From contig NZ_JACSQQ010000008.1 in assembly GCF_014836555.1 (NCBI RefSeq), positions 76,913-138,029 on the forward strand: 61,117 bases of DNA, read 5' to 3'. The position numbers were made by a program, and so were the translations under genes. The notes beneath the pieces were generated by a model. That model was given only the letters and a program-made list of their open reading frames with translations. It had not been told where the DNA came from and made no database searches. Shown here in pieces: positions 1 through 7,179 of the stretch. The first letter of the stretch is position 1. Each line of letters opens with the position of its first letter. This stretch comes from Oerskovia rustica. Its GTDB lineage: Bacteria; Actinomycetota; Actinomycetes; Actinomycetales; Cellulomonadaceae.

Positions 1-45
1 GGGCCGGATGACGACCTCAACCCCGTGCTCGGCGCCGAAACGGCG

Positions 46-2229
46 TCAGCGCCTCGCGACCTTCGACCCGCCTCGTGCCGCCGCCTTCGCCGCGGCCTTC
101 TCGCGGGCCTTGATCGACTTCTCGCTCACGGGCTCGTCGCCGCTCGCACGCAGCTGCCGGTAGTACTCGCGGGCCTCGTCCTGACGGACCTGCTCGGCCC
201 CCGACGCGATCTTGGCGCGCAGGTGCTCGGGGCCGTAGCCCCAGGCGTCGACGAGGTCCTGCGCGTGCGGCCGCAGTCGGGCGACGAGGCGGTCCACGTA
301 CCCGCTGACGGTGCGCGCGCGCTGCGCCGACAGGCGCCCGTTGATGAGGTACCACGCGAGGTTGCGCTCGATGGTCGTGAGCCCGAACAGGTCGCGCACC
401 CACGTGAGGACCTGGCGCGTGCCCGCGTCCTCGATCGTGTCGAGGGCCTGCGTGAACGCCTCCCAGTGCAGCAGGTCGGCGTGCGCCTTCGCCATCTCGA
501 TGAGCTCGTGCTGGTGCTCGTTGAAGAGCTCGGCGGCCTTCTCGGGCGTGGCCTTCTGGGCCGGGCGCAGGGCCGCGGCGACGTCGGCGACCATGGTCTC
601 GACCCGGTCGGTCAGCAGGTCGCGCTGGTTGCCGACGTCCTTGAGGTGCCCGACGGCGCGGCGCGGGTCGCCCACGTCCGCGAGGGTCTGCGCGGCGCGC
701 TTGAGCGGCGTGCGGTGCAGCGCGGCGTCGGCGGCCTGCTCGACGACGAACCGGGCCATCTGCCCGGGCGTGATGTCCTTGAACTCCTTGCCGTAGTCGG
801 CCAGGAGCCGCTTGGCGACGAGCTGGAGCAGGACCGTGTTGTCACCCTCGAACGTGACGTAGACGTCCAGGTCGGCTCGCAGGCTCGTGAGCCGGTTCTC
901 GGTGAGGAACCCGGCGCCGCCGCAGGCCTCGCGTGCCTCCTGCAGCGTGTCGAGCGCGAACCACGTGCTCATCGGCTTGAGCGAGGCCGCCATGGTCTCG
1001 AGGTCCTCGCGCGACTCGGGGGTGTCGTTCTCCCCCGAGAACACGGTGTCGAACAGGTCGAGCAGACGGTCGTGCGCGAAGTGCATCGCGTACGTCTGCG
1101 CGATGCGCGGGAGGAGACGGCGCTGGTGGGTGCCGTAGTCGAGGAGGACGACCTCGTCGACGGCCGACGCGCCGTTGAACTGGCGGCGCTGGTTGCCGTA
1201 GGTCACCGCGGTCGCGAGGCCCAGCTTCGACGCGGTGATCGCGGCACCGTCGAGCGAGACGCGGCCCTGGACGAGAGACCCGAGCATCGTGAAGAAGCGG
1301 CGCCCGGGGCTGTCGATCGGCGAGGTGTACGTGCCGTCCTCGGCGACCTGGCCGTAGCGGGCCAGGAGGTTCTCGCGCGGGACGCGGACGTGCGTGAAGT
1401 GCAGGCGCCCGTTGTCGATGCCGTTGAGCCCGCCCTTGAGCCCGTCGTCCTCCCCGCCGACGCCGGGCAAGAACGCACCGGCCCCTCCGTCAGCTGTGGT
1501 CTCGCGGATGGGCGCGTAGAACGCGTGGACGCCGTGGTTGACGCCGTTCGTCACGAGCTGCGCGAAGATGACCGCCGCGGTCCCGTTGACGGCCGCGTTG
1601 CCGAGGTAGTCCTTCCACGCCCCGCGGAACGGGGTGTGGACGACGAACTCCTGCGTCGCGACGTCGTACGTCGCGGTCGTCGCGATCGAGGCGACGTCCG
1701 AGCCGTGGCCCGTCTCGGTCATGGCGAACGCGCCGGGGACGGAGGCGTCCATCGCACCCGGCAGCAGGCGGTCCTGCTGCTCGGGCGTGCCGAGGTGCAG
1801 GATCGCCGACGCGAACAGACCCCACTGGACGCCCGCCTTGATCTGGAGCGAGGGGTCGGCGGCGACGAGCTCCTCGAACCCGGCGAGGTTGCCGCCCGCG
1901 TCGTCCTGCCCGCCGAGCCGCGTGGGGAACCCGCGGTGCACCTGCCCGATCTCGACGAGCGCCTTGACCTGGTCCATGACGCGCTCGCGGTGCTCGGTGA
2001 GCGAGAGTCCCTCGATGCGGTGGAAACGCTCCTCGCCGGCGGTCGCGCGAGCCTTGGCCCGCAGGTCCGCCCAACGGCCCAGGAGCTGGTGGGAGAGGTC
2101 GGCCACGTCGATGCGGACCTCGCCCGCAGGCATCGAGGGTGTGACGCCCGCGGCGGGGATCGACGTGGAGGCGGCTGCGCCGTCGCCGCGGGTGTCGCGG
2201 GCGGTGGTGCGGTCTGAGGTGGTGGTCAT
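46..2229 (-). CDS. acyl-CoA dehydrogenase / acyl-CoA oxidase-like flavoprotein
   Basis: Predicted FAD enzyme making the alpha,beta-double bond in acyl-CoA, the first step of beta-oxidation. The product is 727 residues, longer than ordinary acyl-CoA dehydrogenases (about 380) and close to acyl-CoA oxidases. Visible motifs are the FAD/substrate signature AMTETGHGSDV near residues 169-179, the oxidase-like IDNGRLHFTHVRVPREN near 271-287, CGGAGFLTENRL from about 436, and TFEGDNTV with the probable catalytic Glu461. The ATG at 2229 follows CAGGAG and was preferred over an upstream in-frame start lacking a ribosome site. TetR ends 38 nt upstream on the same strand, so the two are probably cotranscribed. 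The cluster resembles fadE5-fadA2-fabG4-htdX of mycobacteria (family knowledge). Oxidase versus dehydrogenase cannot be settled from sequence. Confidence 0.9.
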   Translation of the reverse strand: MTTTSDRTTARDTRGDGAAASTSIPAAGVTPSMPAGEVRIDVADLSHQLLGRWADLRAKARATAGEERFHRIEGLSLTEHRERVMDQVKALVEIGQVHRGFPTRLGGQDDAGGNLAGFEELVAADPSLQIKAGVQWGLFASAILHLGTPEQQDRLLPGAMDASVPGAFAMTETGHGSDVASIATTATYDVATQEFVVHTPFRGAWKDYLGNAAVNGTAAVIFAQLVTNGVNHGVHAFYAPIRETTADGGAGAFLPGVGGEDDGLKGGLNGIDNGRLHFTHVRVPRENLLARYGQVAEDGTYTSPIDSPGRRFFTMLGSLVQGRVSLDGAAITASKLGLATAVTYGNQRRQFNGASAVDEVVLLDYGTHQRRLLPRIAQTYAMHFAHDRLLDLFDTVFSGENDTPESREDLETMAASLKPMSTWFALDTLQEAREACGGAGFLTENRLTSLRADLDVYVTFEGDNTVLLQLVAKRLLADYGKEFKDITPGQMARFVVEQAADAALHRTPLKRAAQTLADVGDPRRAVGHLKDVGNQRDLLTDRVETMVADVAAALRPAQKATPEKAAELFNEHQHELIEMAKAHADLLHWEAFTQALDTIEDAGTRQVLTWVRDLFGLTTIERNLAWYLINGRLSAQRARTVSGYVDRLVARLRPHAQDLVDAWGYGPEHLRAKIASGAEQVRQDEAREYYRQLRASGDEPVSEKSIKAREKAAAKAAARGGSKVARR

Positions 2230-2267
2230 CGGGACTCCTGTGTGCCGGTGGTAGCCATGAGAGAGGT

Positions 2268-3041
2268 TCAGAGGTCGTCGGTCGAGGGGGCGGTGTCCTC
2301 CGCGGCGGGCGCTGCGCCCCGCCCGCGGGCCATGACCCCGACGGGTCCGCCCCACAGCCAGGCGGCGACGCGCTCGGTGAGCTCGTCACGGTCGGGGGCG
2401 TCGGGCCCGTCGTGGTTCCCGAGCCACCACTCGCCGGCGCCGCGCACGAAGCCGACGGCGCCCGCGGCCCACGCGGCGGCGTCGGCGGGGCTCACGTCGG
2501 TCGCGCGCGTGAAGGGCTGGGCGACGAGCTGGGTCACGGAGTCGAGGAACGCCGCGAGGGGCGCGGAGGCGGTGCGCGCCGTGCCGTCGGTGCCCGCGAT
2601 CGCGCCCGTGCGGGTCACGAAGTAGTAGACGTTGGGCGAGCTCGCGATCATCTCGAGGTAGACGCCGACCATGGCGCGCAGCGCACGGCGCGGGGTCTCG
2701 GCGGACTCCGCGGCCTGGGTCAGGGCGTCGTGCATCTGTCCGACGACCGAGGCGCCGATCGCGATCTGCAGCCCCGTCTTGTCCTCGAAGTAGCGGTAGA
2801 TGATCGACTTGGACGTGCCCGAGGCCGCCGCGATCTCGTCCATGGAGACCCCGGGTCCGCCCTTGTGGACGGCCTTGCGGGCCGCGTGCACGAGCTCGGC
2901 GCGACGGATGGCGCGGTGGTCGTCCCAGCGGGTCGAGCGGCCGTCGGTCACGGGGGCGGGGGGTGCGGTGCGTCCGGGGTCGCGAGAGAGCACGGCAGTG
3001 CGGGGTCTCCCGGCTCGTCCGTTCGTGTCGCCGTTGATCAC
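2268..3041 (-). CDS. TetR-family transcriptional regulator
   Basis: A 257-residue regulator. After a basic, Pro-rich N-terminal extension of about 40 residues comes a TetR-type helix-turn-helix: VSMDEIAAASGTSKSIIYRYFEDK. The C-terminal part is a helical ligand/dimer domain containing VYYFVTRTGAI. I start it at the GTG at 3041, which has GGAGG five bases upstream. It is divergent from the thiolase operon and immediately precedes the acyl-CoA dehydrogenase, so it probably controls both through the inverted repeat between them. By context the ligand may be an acyl-CoA, which is inference only. Confidence 0.9.
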   Translation of the reverse strand: MINGDTNGRAGRPRTAVLSRDPGRTAPPAPVTDGRSTRWDDHRAIRRAELVHAARKAVHKGGPGVSMDEIAAASGTSKSIIYRYFEDKTGLQIAIGASVVGQMHDALTQAAESAETPRRALRAMVGVYLEMIASSPNVYYFVTRTGAIAGTDGTARTASAPLAAFLDSVTQLVAQPFTRATDVSPADAAAWAAGAVGFVRGAGEWWLGNHDGPDAPDRDELTERVAAWLWGGPVGVMARGRGAAPAAEDTAPSTDDL

Positions 3042-3175
3042 GCAGTCCTCCAGTGGTGCCCGACGTCGGTGTCGTCCCTGGTCGTCCGTCCGGCGGTCCG
3101 CGAGTGGCCGGCCGGGCGGCGCCCCCTCGAGGCGGGGACCGCCGGGGCGCAGGGAGCGAGGGGTGTGACCCACCT

Positions 3176-3203
3176 CACGGTACCGAGAGTATCAGGTACT
3201 GTG
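3176..3203. promoter_or_regulatory. candidate TetR operator in the divergent fad promoter region
   Basis: Inverted repeat with half-sites CACGGTACC (3176-3184) and GGTACTGTG (3195-3203), agreeing at 8 of 9 positions and separated by 10 bases. It lies between the TetR gene and the thiolase gene, in the least GC-rich part of the gap. A 28-base dyad in this place is what a TetR dimer or dimer pair usually recognises. Assigning it to this regulator is inference. Confidence 0.5.
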
Positions 3204-3274
3204 GGTCTTGGACACCGCGTGGATCGCGCCCGCGGTCCCCACCCTCAGCAACGACGCGAGAGAGAGCAGGCGAA

Positions 3275-4756
3275 GTGGCCACCCCGAAGACACCCCAGAC
3301 CACCACCCCCGGAACCGACGAGCGGCCGGACGCGCTGCCCGTCGAGCAGCCCGGGCGCACTCCCGCCCTTCGCGACGCCTACGTCCTGGGCGGCAACCGC
3401 ATCCCGTTCGCCCGTGCGGGCGGCAAGTACACGGGAGCCAGCAACCAGGACATGTTCACGGCCGCCCTCGAAGGGCTCGTGGCACGCTACGGCCTCCAGG
3501 GCGAGCGCCTGGGCGAGGTCGTCGGCGGTGCCGTGCTCAAGCACTCGCGCGACTTCAACCTGATCCGTGAGTCCGTCCTCGGCTCGTCGCTCTCCCCGCA
3601 GACCCCCGCGTTCGACCTCCAGCAGGCGTGCGCCACGGGCCTCGAGGCCGTCGTGACCGTGTCCAACAAGATCCGGCTCGGGCAGATCGAGTCGGGCGTC
3701 GCGGGCGGCTCCGACACCGTGTCCGACGCGCCCGTCGCCGTGAGCGAAGGACTGCGCAAGGCGCTGCTCAAGGCCAGCCACGCCAAGACCCTGGGCGCTC
3801 GCCTCAAGGCCTTCGCAGCGGTGCGCCCGGGCGACCTGGCGCCGTCGACGCCCAGCACGGGAGAACCCCGCACGGGGCTGTCGATGGGCGAGCACCAGGC
3901 GATCACGACCGCGGCCTGGGGCATCAGCCGCGAGGCGCAGGACGAGGTCGCCCTGAACAGCCACCTGAACCTCGCCGCCGCTTGGAAGGCGGGGTTCTTC
4001 GACGACCTCGTGACCCCGTTCCGCGGTCTGACGCAGGACCAGAACATGCGCGCCGACTCGTCCGCCGAGAAGCTCGCGTCGCTCAAGCCGGTCTTCGGCA
4101 AGCACCTCACGCCGAGCGCACCCACGCACGGGGCGGCGGCGAGCGAGGCAGGAGGACCCGCTCTGCCGACAGGGCCCACGATGACCGCCGGCAACTCGAC
4201 GCCCCTGACCGACGGCGCCTCCGTGGTCCTGCTCGGGTCGCGGGAGTGGGCCGCCGAGCACGACCTGGCCGTCCTCGCCCGGGTGGTCGACGCCGAGTCC
4301 GCCGCGGTCGACTTCGTGCACGGCCACGAGGGCCTGCTCATGGCCCCGGCGCACGCGGTCCCCCGCCTGCTCGCCCGCAACGGCCTGGCACTCGAGGACT
4401 TCGACTTCTACGAGATCCACGAGGCCTTCGCCTCGACCGTCCTGACGACCCTGGCCGCGTGGGAGGACGACGACTACTGCCGCACCGAGCTCGGCCTCGA
4501 CGGCGCGTTCGGGTCGATCGACCGCTCTCGTCTGAACGTCCACGGGTCGTCGCTGGCCGCGGGGCACCCGTTCGCCGCGACCGGCGGGCGCATCGTCGCG
4601 ACCGCCGCGAAGCTCGTGGCCGACAAGGCGCGCGAGACGGGCCGCCCGGCCCGCGCGCTCATCTCGATCTGCGCGGCCGGTGGCCTGGGCCTCGCCGCGA
4701 TCCTCGAGAGCACCGCGAGCCCGGCCGTCACGCCCGCACAGAGCACCGAGAGCTGA
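3275..4756 (+). CDS. acetyl-CoA C-acyltransferase (thiolase, FadA2/FadI type)
   Basis: Thiolytic cleavage of 3-ketoacyl-CoA, the last step of beta-oxidation. The 493-residue protein has the nucleophilic cysteine in LQQACATGL (Cys119), EIHEAF (His382), the GHPFAATGGR loop (His431) and the second catalytic cysteine in CAAGGLGLA (Cys466), so it looks catalytically complete. A polar extension of about 30 residues precedes the conserved start ALRDAYVLGGNRIPF. The start is GTG at 3275 after a purine-rich GAGAGAGAGCAGG stretch. FabG4-type reductase follows after 11 nt, so this is the first gene of a three-gene operon (thiolase, ketoacyl reductase, hydratase) divergent from TetR and the acyl-CoA dehydrogenase. 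Confidence 0.92.
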   Translation: MATPKTPQTTTPGTDERPDALPVEQPGRTPALRDAYVLGGNRIPFARAGGKYTGASNQDMFTAALEGLVARYGLQGERLGEVVGGAVLKHSRDFNLIRESVLGSSLSPQTPAFDLQQACATGLEAVVTVSNKIRLGQIESGVAGGSDTVSDAPVAVSEGLRKALLKASHAKTLGARLKAFAAVRPGDLAPSTPSTGEPRTGLSMGEHQAITTAAWGISREAQDEVALNSHLNLAAAWKAGFFDDLVTPFRGLTQDQNMRADSSAEKLASLKPVFGKHLTPSAPTHGAAASEAGGPALPTGPTMTAGNSTPLTDGASVVLLGSREWAAEHDLAVLARVVDAESAAVDFVHGHEGLLMAPAHAVPRLLARNGLALEDFDFYEIHEAFASTVLTTLAAWEDDDYCRTELGLDGAFGSIDRSRLNVHGSSLAAGHPFAATGGRIVATAAKLVADKARETGRPARALISICAAGGLGLAAILESTASPAVTPAQSTES

Positions 4757-4767
4757 GGGAGCCCACC

Positions 4768-6120
4768 ATGACCGACAAGTACCTGTCCGCCGTGAACTCC
4801 GGCTTCACCAAGACCCTCGCCAAGAAGCTCGGTCTGCCCCGGCCCGCGGTCCTGCGCCGCTACCGCCCGGGCGACCCGCTCGTGCCCGGCCCGGTGCTCG
4901 TGATCGGCGAGCCCGGCTCGGCCAAGGACACGAACGCCGTCGCGCAAGCCCTGCTCGGGTGGGACCTCGACGTCCGGCAGAACGCCGGCGACGGGGAGAC
5001 CCGCTGGGGGGCGATCGTGGTCGTCCTGACGGGCGCCACCAGCCCCGCAGACTTCTCGGCCCCCGTGCTCGAGCTCGGCGCGAACCTGCGCCGCCTCGCG
5101 CCGGGCGGGCGCGTCGTGACCGTCTCGCGTGCACCGGCCGACGACGACACGCCCCTGCTCGCCGCGACCCGCCAGGGCGTCGACGGGTTCCTGCGCTCGC
5201 TCGCCAAGGAGCTGCGCGCGGGCGCCACGGCCAACGGCATCCAGCTCACGGCCGATGCCGCACCGGACTCGACGTCGGCCCTGGCCACGCTGCGGTTCTT
5301 CCTGTCGGGCAGCTCGGCGTTCGTCGACGGGCAGCTCCTGCACGTGGGCCCGGCCGCGGCCGAGGCCACGACCGACTGGGACCGTCCCCTCGCGGGGCGC
5401 GTCGCGGTCGTGACGGGCGCGGCCCGCGGGATCGGCGCGGCCATCGCCCGCACGCTCGCACGCGACGGCGCGACGGTCGTCGTGGTCGACGTCCCCGCTG
5501 CGGGCGAGTCCCTCGCGAAGGTCGCCAACGAGATCAAGGGCACGGCCCTGCAGCTCGACGTGACGGCCGAGGACGCGGGAGCCCGCATCCTCGAGCACGC
5601 CCGGACCCGCCACGGCGGCCTGCACATCCTGGTCCACAACGCCGGGATCCTGCGCGACAAGCTGCTCGCCAACATGTCCCCCGACAAGTGGGACGCCGTG
5701 ATCGCGGTCAACCTGCTCTCGCAGCTGCGGATCAACGAGTACCTGCTGGGCGCGAACGGCTTCTCGGAGGCCCCGCACATCGTCTCGCTCGCCTCGACGA
5801 GCGGCATCGCGGGCAACCGGGGCCAGACGAACTACGGTGCCTCCAAGGCCGGGGTCATCGGGCACACGCGGGCGACCGCGCGCCTCCTGGCCCCGCTCGG
5901 CGGCTCGGCCAACGCGGTCGCGCCCGGGTTCATCGAGACCGACATGACGGCCTCCATCCCGCTCGTCCAGCGCGAGATGGCGCGCCGCGTGTCCTCGCTC
6001 CAGCAGGGCGGTCAGCCCATCGACGTGGCCGAGGCCATCGCGTTCCTCGCGTCCCCCGCCGCGGCGGGCGTCAACGGCCAGGTGCTGCGCGTGTGCGGCC
6101 AGAGCCTGGTGGGCGCGTGA
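4768..6120 (+). CDS. fabG: 3-oxoacyl-ACP/CoA reductase, FabG4 (high-molecular-weight FabG) type
   Basis: NAD(P)-dependent 3-ketoacyl reductase / 3-hydroxyacyl dehydrogenase. At 450 residues it is nearly twice a normal FabG and matches mycobacterial FabG4 in size. There is a degenerate N-terminal Rossmann-like half (about 1-200), then a canonical SDR half with VVTGAARGIGAA (from about 214), NNAG-equivalent HNAG, and the catalytic Tyr356-x3-Lys360 in NYGASKAGV. ATG at 4768 follows GAGGGAGCCCACC. The stop overlaps the GTG start of the hydratase gene by four bases, implying translational coupling. The gene order thiolase-FabG4-MaoC matches Rv0243-Rv0242c-Rv0241c from memory of that locus. Confidence 0.93.
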   Translation: MTDKYLSAVNSGFTKTLAKKLGLPRPAVLRRYRPGDPLVPGPVLVIGEPGSAKDTNAVAQALLGWDLDVRQNAGDGETRWGAIVVVLTGATSPADFSAPVLELGANLRRLAPGGRVVTVSRAPADDDTPLLAATRQGVDGFLRSLAKELRAGATANGIQLTADAAPDSTSALATLRFFLSGSSAFVDGQLLHVGPAAAEATTDWDRPLAGRVAVVTGAARGIGAAIARTLARDGATVVVVDVPAAGESLAKVANEIKGTALQLDVTAEDAGARILEHARTRHGGLHILVHNAGILRDKLLANMSPDKWDAVIAVNLLSQLRINEYLLGANGFSEAPHIVSLASTSGIAGNRGQTNYGASKAGVIGHTRATARLLAPLGGSANAVAPGFIETDMTASIPLVQREMARRVSSLQQGGQPIDVAEAIAFLASPAAAGVNGQVLRVCGQSLVGA

Positions 6121-7094
6121 CGGCCGCCGCGCAGGAGGCCCCCGAGCGCCGCAACCCGCGTCTCGTCACGCTGCCCACGCTGCCGGGGCTCGGCGGCCTG
6201 TACGCGAAGGGCGTGGCGTCGTCGGGCCGGATCGCCGTGACGCGCTCCCCCGTGGGGCGCGTCCTGCCCGGGCCGCGCGACGTCGTCCTGCCGGACGTCG
6301 TCTACCGCGTCGCCGACGTCCCGACCGCGGACGTGACCGAGCACCTGACCGCGTACCAGCGGCTGGTCGGCGAGCGCGTCGACGACACCCTGCCCGCCGG
6401 CTACCTGCACGTGCTCGCGTTCCCGCTCGCGACCGCGCTCATGGTCCGCGGCGACTTCCCGCTGCCGCTGCTGGGGCTGGTGCACGTGTCCAACGCGGTC
6501 TCGGTGCACCGGCCCGTGCGGGTCGGCGACGTGCTCGAGGTACGCGCGTCCGCCGAGAACCTGCGCGCGCACCGGCGCGGGGTCCAGGTGGACCTCGTGA
6601 CCGAGGTGAGCACGGGCGGCGAGCTCGTGTACCGCGGTGTCTCGACGTACCTGGCCAAGGGCTTCCGGCTGCCGTCGGGCGAGGAGCCGCTCCCTGAGCA
6701 GACCGACGAGGTGCCCCGCGAGGACTTCGTGCCACCGTTCCCGACCGCACGCTGGGCGCTCGGCAGCGGGACGGGGCGCGCCTACGGCGCGATCTCCGGC
6801 GACCGCAACCCCATCCACACCTCGACCTTGGGCGCCAAGGCGTTCGGCTTCCCGCGGACCATCGCGCACGGCATGTACACGGCGGCCCGCGCGCTGGCCG
6901 AGGTCGGCGCCGCGCGCGGCGACGCCTACGACTGGACGGTCGAGTTCGAGAAGCCGGTCCTGCTCCCGGGCACGGTCCAGGTCGCGATCACCCGCACGCC
7001 CGACGACGCCGCTCACCCGGGCGGTTTCACGTACGTGGGGTGGAACGGGAAGAGCGGCAAGCGGCACCTCGGCGGGACGGTCACGCCGCGCTGA
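6117..7094 (+). CDS. MaoC-family (R)-hydratase, HtdX-like
   Basis: Predicted 2-enoyl-CoA hydratase / 3-hydroxyacyl dehydratase of 325 residues. The C-terminal hot-dog domain carries the hydratase-2 motif AYGAISGDRNPIHTSTLGAKAFGF with catalytic Asp229 and His234, followed by IAHGMYTAARAL. The N-terminal half (from about 55 to 180) resembles a second, degenerate hot-dog fold with LPLLGLVHVSNAV and a basic patch. The GTG start overlaps the FabG4 stop (GTGA). It completes a hydration/reduction/thiolysis set. A long hairpin follows the stop at once, so the operon ends here. Confidence 0.9.
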   Translation: MTAAAQEAPERRNPRLVTLPTLPGLGGLYAKGVASSGRIAVTRSPVGRVLPGPRDVVLPDVVYRVADVPTADVTEHLTAYQRLVGERVDDTLPAGYLHVLAFPLATALMVRGDFPLPLLGLVHVSNAVSVHRPVRVGDVLEVRASAENLRAHRRGVQVDLVTEVSTGGELVYRGVSTYLAKGFRLPSGEEPLPEQTDEVPREDFVPPFPTARWALGSGTGRAYGAISGDRNPIHTSTLGAKAFGFPRTIAHGMYTAARALAEVGAARGDAYDWTVEFEKPVLLPGTVQVAITRTPDDAAHPGGFTYVGWNGKSGKRHLGGTVTPR

Positions 7095-7112
7095 ACGCTG
7101 CTCCTGCCGCTC

Positions 7113-7174
7113 GCCGAGAAGTGAGAAGACGCCCCTGGTCGGGTCAGATCAGGGGCGTCTGCTCACTTCTCGGC
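7113..7174. terminator. long hairpin terminator between convergent genes
   Basis: A 62-nt inverted repeat. The left arm starts GCCGAGAAGTGAG, then AGACGCCCCTG; the right arm is CAGGGGCGTCT, then CTCACTTCTCGGC. The stem is about 24 bp with one mismatch and a 12-nt loop. It lies between the convergent MaoC (+) and CocE-type (-) genes and can serve both strands. There is no U-tract on the + strand, as is common in GC-rich actinobacteria. Confidence 0.8.
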
Positions 7175-7179
7175 GGAGC

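Noticed and set aside
25-2217. Very long open frames on the strand opposite real genes (for example across the acyl-CoA dehydrogenase, the RCC1/LAxTG genes, cellulase and HtaA genes).
   Set aside because: They arise from codon-position GC bias in a high-GC genome; their translations are Arg/Pro/Ala/Val-rich with no domain, and the opposite strand has clear family motifs and ribosome sites.
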